Shown in pieces: positions 45,421-56,266 of a DNA stretch of 64,000 bases. This DNA comes from Tetradesmus obliquus (lineage: Eukaryota > Chlorophyta > Chlorophyceae > Sphaeropleales > Scenedesmaceae), in assembly GCA_030272155.1 (NCBI GenBank), contig CP126191.1:8888501-8952500 (forward strand), written 5' to 3'. The first letter of the stretch is position 1, and each line of letters starts with the position of its first letter. The notes under the pieces are model-generated. The model did no database searches. It worked only from the letters and a program-made list of their open reading frames with translations, and was not told the DNA's origin. A program made the translations under genes and the position numbers.

Positions 45421-48400
45421 GCAAGTGCAATCAGCAGCCGAACCGCCGCACGTGCAGATACAGCTAGCACACGCAGTGTGCATGGCGCACCTGCCTGCTG
45501 GCAGCAGAGACAGCTAAGCAAGCCTCAGATGCCAAGCACAGCATCACTGCATGTCTGGCACTCGCACTGGTGAAGCGCAAAAAGAATGCACGCTGCTCCA
45601 TACTGTCGCGTGCGTCTGCTGCAGTACAGCTACCCTGCTTCGCTGTAGTGGGGCTTAGGCTAATAAAATTAAACAACTCAAACAAAATTGCGCCCACTGT
45701 GGCGTCTGACAGGCCAGACCATCCTGAGCTGCCAACACATGCAGTACAGGGATTCAAAAGTGCAAGTTTTTGCGACATGCCCTGCTGCTGTCACCCGGAG
45801 GCTGGTGTGTTATTGTGCCCACAGGCCAGCAGCGTCCTGAGCTACCACCTACATAATATTTTTAATTTTGAAATGCGGTGCAGATGTTTGCACCATGCTG
45901 CAGCCCTGCCGCTCTCACCTGGGGGCTGGTGTGTGATTGTGCCCACAGTGTGTGTGGAGAGGTGGGTGGCGCCCTCACACATCATGCGAGACAGCCCAAA
46001 GTCAGCCACCTGGCAGCAGCAGCGGCAGCAGCAGCAGCAGCAGCAGCAGCGGCATTTGCACAAGATTGCCACAGGGCAGCAGGGGTGCACAACAGCCAGC
46101 CCCACAGCAACAGTGTTGACACACAAGCAGCAGAGCAACAGCCCTGCTCTCTACAACAGCACATGCTGCAGCGGGTCAACTGCAAGAACGGCGCTGTCGT
46201 TTGCAACAGGATCTCCACGATACATGCGCGACAAACTACCAAACCACTTAACAACCAACGCAGCACCTCGCTGCTCACTCCTGCCGCACCTTGGGCAGCA
46301 GCTCATGTGCTCCCGCTGCATCGCCATCAGCCGGCGGCTTGCAATCATCGCCCTGCTGCCCGCTGCTGCTGCTGCTGCTGCTGCTGGGCACGATGCTGAG
46401 CATGACGTTTGCTGCCTTGAGGTCCCCATGCAGCACGTTGTGCTCATGCAGCCACTGCATGCCCCGGGCCACCCCCAGCAGCACCTGCAGCACCATGCCC
46501 TGCAAGTGATGCACAGCCGGCAACAGGCACACATACAGCAGCTCAAACAATGGTCCCCAGTGAGGCATCGTCATTGCAGCTGTTGTGCCTACGTCAGCCA
46601 CTGCACGCCTTGGGCCGGCCCCAGCAGCACCTGCAGCACCATGCCCTGCAGGGCACCAAGCACAGCAGAGCAGTAGCAGCAACAACACACAATGTTGAGT
46701 TCTATTTGCACTGCATGCCCCGTGCCAACCCCAGCAGCACCTGCAGCACCATGCCCTGCAGCACACACAGCCGGCAGCAGATAACAAACAAAAGCAAAAG
46801 CAGTGGAGTCTTTGGAGGTACTGTACAGACAGGTACTGGCTGAGATCGGGTTGTCATGTTTCAGCTATGCCTGCTTGTTGCTGCACCCGTCAGCCTGTGC
46901 AGAGTGCGGCTGCTTTGCAGCACACATGCCGCCCAGCTGCTCTGCCAGGCGCCATCGACCCGCACTAGAACATCAGGCACTGCCAACTACCCTACCCTTG
47001 AACAAGTCAAACGCCGTTATAACGGTCAACAGTAACGGTCGCTGCTGCTGCAGCCCCGCCTTTCCAGCGCTGCCCCACCATGTACAGCTTGCCCTGCCAG
47101 GCACACCATCCCTAAACACTGCTGCAACAGCCACGGACAACCACCCTCCAGTCAAAGTCAAACGACGTTATGACGGCTGTCATAACACCACCAGCCGCTG
47201 CTGCACACGAGCCCCGCCTCACCATGTGCGGCATGTTCTGGTAGAAGAAGGCTCCTTCATTGTGGTGCAGCACAGCATCCTGCAAGTTTCCTGCATTCGC
47301 AAGCTCACAGATGATCCACGTCTCCAGCATGTGCTGCGGGCCTGATGCTGCATTGCTGGTGGGGCCGCTGCTGTGTGTGTGGCCGCCGCTGCTGCTGCTG
47401 AGCACGCTGGTGAGGGCGCGGGAGGAGAAGGCGGAGTGATCGGGGGTGTGCTCCTGCAAGCAGCAGAAGCAGCAGCAGCATCGCGGTTGTTAACTGTGTC
47501 AACACTTGTGTGTTACACTAGTGTGTGAATGTCAGTCGCATGAACTGCGGCATCCAGCGCATGTGACGACACACATGACGCGATGCCTGCCAGCAGCACC
47601 ACACCACTGCATGAAAGCCAGCCTGCTGCAGCAGGTGATCACAACAAGACTGACAACAGGGGTGCACGCGCTGCGCATACGCGCCAGCCACCACGGCCCA
47701 GGCCAGCAGTGTCATGCCAATGAGCTCCGCACTTCAGCTGCCATGGTAATCAACGCTAGAGCAGGCTGCAGCAGTGTGCAGTGATGCCTGCGCGCACCCG
47801 CGTCAGCCGCACAGACACGCCAGCAGTGACATGCAAAACATCAGCGTGCAGAAGCTGCAATGGTAGCCGATGCTAAAGCAGGCTGCGGCAGTTGATACAT
47901 GATTGTTCACTTTGGTGGGTGGCTCTGCGCGCACCCGTGTCAGCCGCACAGACACGCCAGCAGAGCCCCAGGTGACGTAATGGTAGGCTTTGATGAGGTG
48001 GGGGTGGTCAAACTTCATCATGAGCTCCACCTGTGATAGTTCACCGGCAGCAGTAGCGATGTCAGCGCAGCAGCGCCAGCAGCAAGCTTCGTAGTTTTTG
48101 GCAGTGCAACATCAGTGACCCTTGGCTGCTGCGCAGCATGCTCATTGCGTGAAAACAGTTATATGATTGCAGGATGGGCGCAAACTTTGGCAACAACATG
48201 CGTTCAGTGCTGCTGTGGTCTGCCATAGTGTTCTAAGAAGACATGCAGCACCGCTGCTGCTGCTGCTGCTGCTTTGCAGCTGCTGCTGCTGTGCCACTTA
48301 CCTCCGATGCGACCTGGACAGTAGGCACATGCCGGCGGTGGCGCAAGCCCCGAGCAGCAGCAGGCAGCAACACACATGCAGCGCACAGGTCAGGCACAGC

Positions 48401-49979
48401 TTTATCTGAGATGCGAAGTTAACCACCCACACGCATCGCCACCGACGGCTCTGCACACACACCTGCGGCATGTAGTCACAAGCTCAACACGTCGTAGCTG
48501 TGATGCACTCCCAGGTCTCATCTATCTGCACAGCATTGCATCCTGCTGGTGGTTCATGAGCAAGCAGCAGCAAGCCACGCACTGCATGCCCCACCTCAGT
48601 CAAGTGCACCCCCCTGCCACCAGCCCACCATCCTGCCCACCATCCAGCCCACCAGCCAGCCCACCTGTGGCGCGGAGCGGCTGTCGTGGTGCACCACCTT
48701 GATGGCCACCTCCCGCCCCTCCACGCAGCCCAGGAACACACGCCCAAAGCTGCCCGCGCCAATCAGCGAGCCTGACACAGACGCAGCAGCAGCAGAGGGT
48801 GGAGGTGGGCGTTTGAGCAGAGCTGTTGGCTGGATCAACTGACGTGCAGAGCCAGCACATGCTGCTGGTCACGCTAGTTGGTGCATTGCACACAGGCGCA
48901 CACCGCAAACAGAGAAGCACGACTGCCTTCTCCTGTTGCTATTGCCTCCTGCAACCAGCTGAATTAAACTCAAGCTGGCCGAATCATCAGGACAACGTAA
49001 CAGCGTAATCGCACCCTGACCAGCTGCACCTAATGCTCTCGCCAACCTTCTGCCCGCGGCATCACTTGCAGCATCAACAGCGCCTGCCAGCTGCCGCCTG
49101 GCACCGCCCCGCTCACCTAGCTGCAGCTCTGCCGCCTGCTGCGCAGTCAGTGTGCCTTTCAAGATACTCGGCAGTGAGAGGCTGCAGCGCGAGCCCACAC
49201 TCAGCAGGGACAGACCCTTCCAGGAAGAAGGGACGCTGCTAGCAGCAGAGTCCTGCGAAGCAGGCCGCATGCCGATGACCTGCTTGCTGGCATCTGGCTT
49301 GTTATACGAGCTGTGCGCGCCGCCGCTGCTGCTGCCGCCGCTGCTGCTGCCGCTGCTGCGCCGCACCTTGTCGGGCTTTGTGGCCACCGGCAGAATCGCA
49401 GCGGCAGCAGCAGCATCTGCAGGCTGGGGCCGCTTGCAACAGACCTGCACGCATGCTACTACTGCTGCCACCAGGCAGGCGAAAGCTACAAATGATGCTA
49501 CAGCAATGCCTGCCATCGCTAGTGGGTGGAAGGGTAGGCGGTGCTGCTGCTGCTGCGGGAAGCGTGCTGCATCAGCGGCATCCTGCTCCTGCTTGACGCA
49601 GGTGGCAGTGTCTGCCTGTGCCACGCAGGCAGGGTCCACAACTCGCTCACAGAGCTGCAAGTGGCCACACAGTGCAGCAGAACAAGCAGCAGCAGCAGCA
49701 GCAGCAACAGGAAGGACTGTGTGAAAACGAGTGATATGTAGAAATGGGTGCTGCAATGTGGTGCCAGCTGCTGAACCACACCTACTGCTGCACAGCACAT
49801 GCTGTGGCTAGCCCGCCACTGCCCCAACACATCACTCAGTGCACTCAACTGCGCAGCCTTCAGCTAACTGATGTGGTTGATATGCTGTGCCACATGCAGG
49901 CAGCCACATCTGCTTGCTCTGCAGCACATTTGCATCTGCCGCGACGCAGCCTGATATGCAAACAGCTGCAGTCCTAGTC

Positions 49980-50021
<42 letters not shown>

Positions 50022-51232
50022 CACCTTCCAGCTGTTGCGCTTGTGTACCACGTAGCCCCTGTCAGCAGCATTCTCCCCGACAGACATGCGCGTGCTGAAG
50101 TCCACGTAGTGGATGCTGTAGTTGTACCCCACGCCATCCCAGGCAATGGGGCCCGGGAATGTTATAACGTTATTTCCGGGCACAGTGGGGTCCCGCAGGT
50201 AGGCCAGGATCTGTGGCTTGTTGAGAGGAGGGCAGCTGCTCTGGTCCTGCACATTGCACAATGAACAGTGCAAGCAACACAGACGGCGCACACGGAGCGG
50301 TGTCCTGCGTGTTAAACAGCTGCTTGCAGCTCAAAAGACTAGCGCATACATGCATATCAACGCCAACGTGCTTCTGCTGGCTTTGCTTTGCAAAGACAGC
50401 TGCCGATGTTGTGCAGGACAATCAAATGCTGCAGATAAATGCGGCTCTGGCATGCTGCCTTGCTGCTGCATGGTGTGCTGGCCCCCTTGCAGCGGGCCAA
50501 GCTCCCTGCTGCTGGCAACGGCACTAGCTGCTGCTGCTGCTGCTGCTGTTACTGCTGTAACTCAGCTGTTGTTGCTCCTGCTGCTGTGACTCTGCTCCTG
50601 CTGCTGCTGCTGCTGCTGTGATCCTGCTGCTGCTGCCGCACCTTGGCCAAGTCGTGCAGGTACAAGATGCCACCCGGCGAGGAGGCCAGCACATCCTGCA
50701 GCAGCACACCAAGCAGCAGCAGCAGCAGCGCATGCTGTTAACATGGTGTGTTCAGAGCATGCTGTGATGCAACAGCTGGTCCGAGCCAACACAGGGCAGC
50801 CACGCCACAGCAGCGGGTGCTGCAAGGGCAATGCTTTGCCTGTACCTGCGCATGGTGCTGAGTCCATGGTGCTTTGCAAAATTTGCATATTGTGTATGCT
50901 GATTGCATCATCATCCTTGGAGCGTGCCAGCGCCTTGCAGCTGCACAAGATTCATAAGCTGCCCTTGCACATGTTTCAGATGGTGCCAGCACGCGCCACT
51001 AAGTTGCTGTGTGCAGCACAGTGCACCGCAGTGCTGCATCATGCCTAGCAACACTTGAAGCCGTTCCTTGACCATGGTTGCCTACAATCACAGCCACAAC
51101 CACAACAGCAGCAGCAGCTGCACTGCAGCACATGAAGCGCTGACACTGTCATGTGCTGCTAGGCTGCTGCTCAGGCACCAATGCTAATGTGTGACCTGCG
51201 ACTATTGATAATGCTGCTGTGCGCGCCGCCGC

Positions 51233-51265
<33 letters not shown>

Positions 51266-52219
51266 GCACCACATCAGCCCCTGGCCCGTAGCGCGAGTCC
51301 TTGATGGTCAGGTGCACCAGCGATAGATTGTAGCCTGCAGCCAGGCAGCACGCACGCAGTGAAATGTAGCGCATATTGCTGTAGAATACCTGCCCAGGCC
51401 TGTTATCTGTTATCAAACAGCACAAGCCCTGCTGTTGATGATGCTGCGAGAGCTTGCACCTGCTTGCCATTGGCCCGCCAGAGCTGCCACTGCTGCTGCT
51501 TTGCTGCGCGTTGCTGGCCACAAATGAATGATGCTCTGCACACTGTGGGTGAGTTTGCTGATGCCTGTCCTTGCTTGTGTGCTGTTCCAACATGTTTCCT
51601 TGCTGAGCTGCACTGCCACTTGGGATCATCCCATCCCATGATCCTGCCATCCAAGTTGATGGGTAAAAGGCACTGCGACACTGCGAGAACTGCTGAAACA
51701 GCTCATCAGCGGCGATAATACTGTTTAACCCTCACCAGGGCCGATGGACAGCTTGTTGGCGACTGACTTTGCATTGAAGTCTATTACCTGCACACCAGCA
51801 ACCAGCAGACAGCATGTCGTGCTGAGCGGTTGACGTTGGCACTGATGTTCAGCGCACTGTCAGACCTCTTATGCTACCTAAACACATTTGGGATGAGTTG
51901 TGGCAGCGATGGGAAGCGCATTGCTTGCCGAAAGGGCAGCAGCATGGGGTCGGCCGTTCTGCTCTCACACCTGATGAGGGCCTTCATCCGGCGAGAAAAT
52001 AGTCAGATTACGGTTAAGCTTAATGATCTGAGCAGGAAAGTCTTCATTCTCTAGCCTGATAGGGCGATTGACTGAGATTCGCTCGACATTGCTGTCCTGC
52101 AGCGCCTGCACCAGCTCCCGCCCGCTCCCCACGACAGTTTCGATACCAGTCACCGTAATAACACTAAGTAACAAGGTCCACAGACAGGCCAGGATGGCCA
52201 TAGACATGCTGGGTATCAT
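43982..52219 (-). CDS. Receptor-like transmembrane protein kinase, TKL type
   Basis: Seventeen exons: 52219-51971, 51787-51736, 51334-51270, 51081-51055, 50695-50642, 50246-50025, 49654-49117, 48771-48665, 48313-48302, 48030-47911, 47453-47223, 46499-46290, 46009-45919, 45383-45324, 45076-45029, 44760-44696, 44191-43982; 786 aa. Signal peptide (SMAILACLWTLLLSVITVTG), then an ectodomain of about 240 residues with short strand-like repeats. Transmembrane helix near residues 266-294, Ser-rich juxtamembrane region, kinase domain from about 403: GAGSFGRV, VAIK (Lys427), VASEVE (Glu442), HGDLKAANVM (Asp585, HGD in place of HRD), VADFGLS (Asp632), THQPPE in place of APE, ADVYSFGVMMWEVV, CWQEDPAARPTF. 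All key catalytic residues are present, so it should be active. Exons 3-4 (GADV|ATMVKERLQ|DVLASS) are the least certain; a poly-Ser reading past 51270 is the alternative. Confidence 0.85.
45785..45834 (-). repeat. Second copy of the 3' end of kinase exon 13
   Basis: Repeats the end of exon 13 (VGTITHQPP, original near 45918-45955) within intron 13. In the copy the donor reads GGTGAC in place of GGTGAG. Confidence 0.7.
46597..46651 (-). repeat. Copy 2 of the 5' end of kinase exon 12
   Basis: Minus-strand CTGCAG acceptor followed by codons for GMVLQVLLGPAQGVQWLT and a stop. The functional copy is at 46453-46505. Located in intron 11. Confidence 0.85.
46709..46775 (-). repeat. Copy 3 of the 5' end of kinase exon 12
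   Basis: Minus-strand CTGCAG acceptor followed by GMVLQVLLGLARGMQCK and a stop. It also shares intron sequence upstream of the acceptor (CACAGCCGGCA) with the functional copy, so the duplicated unit covers intron plus exon. Confidence 0.85.
47785..47830 (-). repeat. Second copy of part of kinase exon 10 and its donor side
   Basis: Repeats about 36 nt coding AGVSVRLTRVRA, original at about 47925-47965, in intron 10. Neighbouring blocks (GCTGC.ATGGTA..C..CGCTA.AGCAGGCTGC near 47735-47770 and 47850-47890) also repeat, so the unit is roughly 140 bp. Confidence 0.75.
48302..48313 (-). other. 12-nt microexon of the receptor kinase
   Basis: GTCGCATCGGAG between a CCAG acceptor and a GTAAGT donor codes VASE. 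It restores the frame and supplies the conserved alpha-C Glu in VASEVELMMKFDHPHLI. Without it the kinase would lack this residue. Confidence 0.7.
49982..50020. repeat. (CAG)13 tract in intron 6 of the kinase
   Basis: Plus-strand CAG run a few bases inside intron 6, next to the GTGCGC donor (exon 6 ends 50025). Here the tract sits on the donor side. Confidence 0.85.
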
Positions 52220-54084
52220 ACAGCGGTAAGCGTCATGTCCGTCTGCAAATAGTCTGATATGAAATTCCTGTCCAATCAGCACCCAAGTAAGCGCTCGGGT
52301 GGGCTGCGAAGCCGTATGCACACAGAGTTCGCCTTTTTCCTCCGCCTGTTCGGATTCCTGTTGCATAGCCCTGGCCTGCGCAGGCAGCAGGTTGCTGCTG
52401 CGGTGTGGTTGGAGTGCATTTGATGCATTTTGATGGGTGTTCCCCCTGCACGTCCACAGCAAGTGCTCCCGTCTGTCCTCCTGCTTGATCAAGCACGAGA
52501 TGCACCGATGCGATATCGCACTGAACTGGAGAGGCCACGTGGAGTGGTCGCCCCCATATCATACGGCACCCTGGAATCTCACTGTATTCAATGGTTATAG
52601 CGTGCAAGCAGGTCAATCATTGCAAGTATAAGCAGCATAATGAGTACTCACATGGCTAAAAGTGGTCCCCCAAAAGGCCACCATGGCTGCTGAACCTCAG
52701 ATTGCAAGCATGTGCAGCTCCTGCTTCTGCTCCTATGTGTCTTTGTAGGCTTCGGAGGAACACCCCATCTGCAGCCATGCCATGACAAGCCGACATGGAC
52801 ATCCATCTATTCACCCATCTTGCTGTTTCCCATAGACGCCACACAAGTCCGCACCCTCTGGTCACAAAAACACGTCACGGACAGGCAACTTCTGACCACA
52901 GTCAGTGGTGGTCAGTCATGGTCGTCAACTGCCGCCATGGCCACCGTCGTGCATGGTGGAGATCACACCATGGCACAGCTGGCACTGTAGTATATACTAC
53001 GATACATCGTTCGGTGTGACGCGTCACGTGCACAAGCACGCCAACAGCCCGCAGCCGGATAGATAGAGGGGTTACACGGTGTGTTGATGCGGCATACGCC
53101 ACAACAGACACCTGGTAAAATAGGAAGCTGCAAGCAGCTCAGCTCGGGCTGTCACTCTGAGGTTTCAACCCCAGGAAAACCTCCCGCAGCCGGAGTACCA
53201 GGCGTATTACTGCAGTTGATGCTCTACTAAGGTGCCAGTAGACAGAGCTGCAGCCATGCGGCACTGCCAGGCGCCGCGCTGCCATGGCAGTGCCAGGCGC
53301 TCACACCACACTCCCGGCCCCAACAGGACACATCAGTATTTATGCGAGATTGTAGAAAAAAAACAAGATGCCTGGAAAGCGACACAATAGTATACATTGG
53401 TTATTGCCAGCGGCAAGGCATCCGCAACCTCCGCCACCCTCATCAGATCCAGTGCTCTAGCAGAGAGGTGAATGCGCGTATGCGCGCTGCGCTGCACTGC
53501 CAAAAAAACTGCACTGCGCTGCATGGCCCGCAGCCCTAGTGGTGCCCTGCCCTCACTCATTTGCACCTTGATGAGCAAAACACGAGTACGATTGTGTTGT
53601 GCAACACATGCTAGTGACTTGAACAATCAGCATGGCACTTGAGCTTGAGTGCAGCCAATACACTGTATCCTGCCTGAGGCGTACACAAGAAGCTGTAAGG
53701 GCTCTATTGAAAACGTGCCAAAACATAATTGCACTAACCTGAAAGCAACAAACATGAAGAAAAAGGGCCAGGTACTGGAAAGCTGACAGGCGTAACCTTC
53801 GAAACAAGGTGCAACTCATCACAAAGCTAGCCTGCTTGTGTGCGTCGCAATTTGTATACATTAGTGCTCTGGACACTTCGGGTAAAAAGAGCGCTAAAAA
53901 GATGCCCGCTAACAAGAATTTCGGCATCCAGATGCATTCTCTTGTGTAAGCAACCAACTGTGATCCCGCCAACTCAACATTGATCAAGTCACTCCACCCA
54001 ACTAAGGCCTGATTGCCTGATCAAGCTTAAACAATCTGATGTGAGACATAGTACATGTCGCTGGGGCGTGCAGCGCCTGCCCCC
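52220..54084. other. Intergenic region between the kinase start and bS21 stop
   Basis: About 1.9 kb: promoter side of the kinase gene and 3' flank of bS21. Only short frames; no RNA gene or mobile element recognised. Confidence 0.5.
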
Positions 54085-55253
54085 TCACATCACAGGCTTG
54101 CTGCCAACAGCACCTGCTGCCTTCTTCTGCCGTGACACACGCACTGCACCTGCTTTCCCCTGCGCTGCACCACCAGCACCACCACCACCTGCAGCAGCAG
54201 CAGCAGTAAAGCTCTGGCCATCCAAAACAATAGGCCCCTTCAGGCCCCTGCCGCCCGCACTGCCACCCTTGCTGCCTTGCCTGGCCCTGGCCTGGTCCCT
54301 GCTGCTGCTGCTGCCGCCACTCAAGATACCAGATGTGCCAGTTGCTGCTTTAATCGCAGCAGCGCCTCCCTGCTGCTTACGCCCAATGCGCCTGAACTGC
54401 CCCGGACTTGCACTCCGGCCACCACTGCTGCTGCTGTTCGTGGCAGCTGCACCCACGCCTGCAGCATGCGCAGCAGCAGCCTCATCGACTGCGCTACTGC
54501 CTGTCACCTGCTGCTGCTGCTGTGCGGGCGCAGGCAGCTGTATGCCCTGGGCTGCCAGGGCAGCAGTCACCTGCTGCAGCTTGGCCATGCTGGCATCTAA
54601 TGCTGCCTGGGCATCCCGCAGGGCAGCAGCAGACGTGGCGGCAGTCAGCTGGCCTGGCCTGGGCTCATCATCAGCAGCAGGGACAACAGCAGCAGCAGCA
54701 GCAGGGACAGCAGCTGCAGCAGCAGCAGGGCTAGCTGCAGCTGCTGCCTTCCCTGTAGCAGCAGGCGCTGCTGCTGACTTTGGTTTGGCGGCAGTCTTAC
54801 CAGCAGCAGCAGCAGCAGCAGGTCCAGCTGCAGCTGCTGCCTTTCCTGTAGCAGCAGCAGCAGCCTTCTTAACTTGAGGCTGCCGCCTCCTGCGCGTCTG
54901 CTGGGCTGGCGCTGCAACCTGCTGCGTGTTGCAGGGCTCAGGAACAGCTGCAGCTTGCGGTGCAGCTGCTGCTGCCGCCGCACTGCCTGCCTGCTGTGCC
55001 TTGTCTGCCACGAGAGCCGGCAGTTGCTGTGTCACTGCCGGCTCTGCTGCTAATGTGCTTGGAGCTGCTGCTGCTGCTGCTGGCGCTGCTGCTGCTGGCG
55101 CTGCTGCTGCTGCTGCTGGCGCTGCTGCTGCTGCTACCTCTGCAGTTGCTGGCACAACCGGCTGTGCTTCGGACGGCAGGGCCACTGCAATGCCATTCAA
55201 TGCCAGTGCTGCTGTTACTGTTGCTGTTTCAGGCGAGATCTGCGACTCTGACA

Positions 55254-55284
<31 letters not shown>

Positions 55285-56231
55285 CGTCAGTGCAGCAGTC
55301 CCCAGCTGAGCTGCCTCAGACATCTGCGCTGCCTGCTGCAGCAGCTTGGCCAACTCGCCTGCTGCTGCTGCTGGTGCTGCTGCAAACCCCTCGCTTCCTG
55401 GCAGCAGCTGCTGCTGCTGTAACCAAGCATCCTGCAATGCCTCGGCTGCATTGAATTGAGACCAGCCAGCACTGCCACTGTAGCCGTTGGTTGTAAAAGC
55501 ATCAGCAAAATCAGCAGCATCTTCAGCAGCAGCCTCACCCATCCACACAGCCACACCCTGGCCCGCTGCTTCAAGCTGCGCTGCAGTCTCAGCATACTGC
55601 TGCTGCTGCTGCTGCTGCTGCAACCAGCGCTCAGACGCCTGCTGCTGACTTGCTGCTGCCGCTGCTGCAGCATCTTGCAGTGCCTGTTGCTGCTGCCAAA
55701 GCTCTTGCTGCTGCTGCTGCTGCTGCTGCTGCCAAAGCTCTTGCTGCTGCTGCTGCTGCCAAAGCTCTTGCTGCTGCTGCTGCTGCTGCCAGGCTGCCTG
55801 CTGCTGCTCCCAAGCTTGCTGCTGCTGCTGCCAGGCCTCATACTGCTGCTGCTGCTGCCAGGCCACAGGGCTGGCTGCTGCTGCTGCTGCTGCTGCATCC
55901 AGCTGCTCCAAGTCCACCAGCCCTGGCCATGATGCTTGCAAGGGCAAAGAAGCAGCATCAACCTCAGCATAGCCGCCTGAGAAGAACCCATCAGCGCCAA
56001 CACCGTCGTTGAACCCAACAGCTGCGGGGTACGCATCAGCATAACCTGCTGCGCTTGCGAAAGCTTCTCCTGGTATGGAGGTTGCTCCATCAGCAGCAGC
56101 AAACAGCTGCTCATCAGCAGCAACCGCTGCCGTGGCAGCAGCCATGCTGGCATAGCTGCCAGGGTTCACATACTCCAAACCCCACCCGGCAGGAGCTGCG
56201 GCGCTGCTGCTGCTGCTGTAGCCCCCAGCGC

Positions 56232-56266
<35 letters not shown>

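Noticed and set aside
54041-54877. 278-aa plus-strand Ala/Pro/Leu-rich frame
   Set aside because: Antisense of the bS21 tail; composition reflects CAG/GCT repeats read backward.
55287-56153. 288-aa minus-strand Ser/Gln/Leu-rich frame inside the bS21 tail
   Set aside because: Shifted frame of the same repeat-rich exon, without start context or domain.
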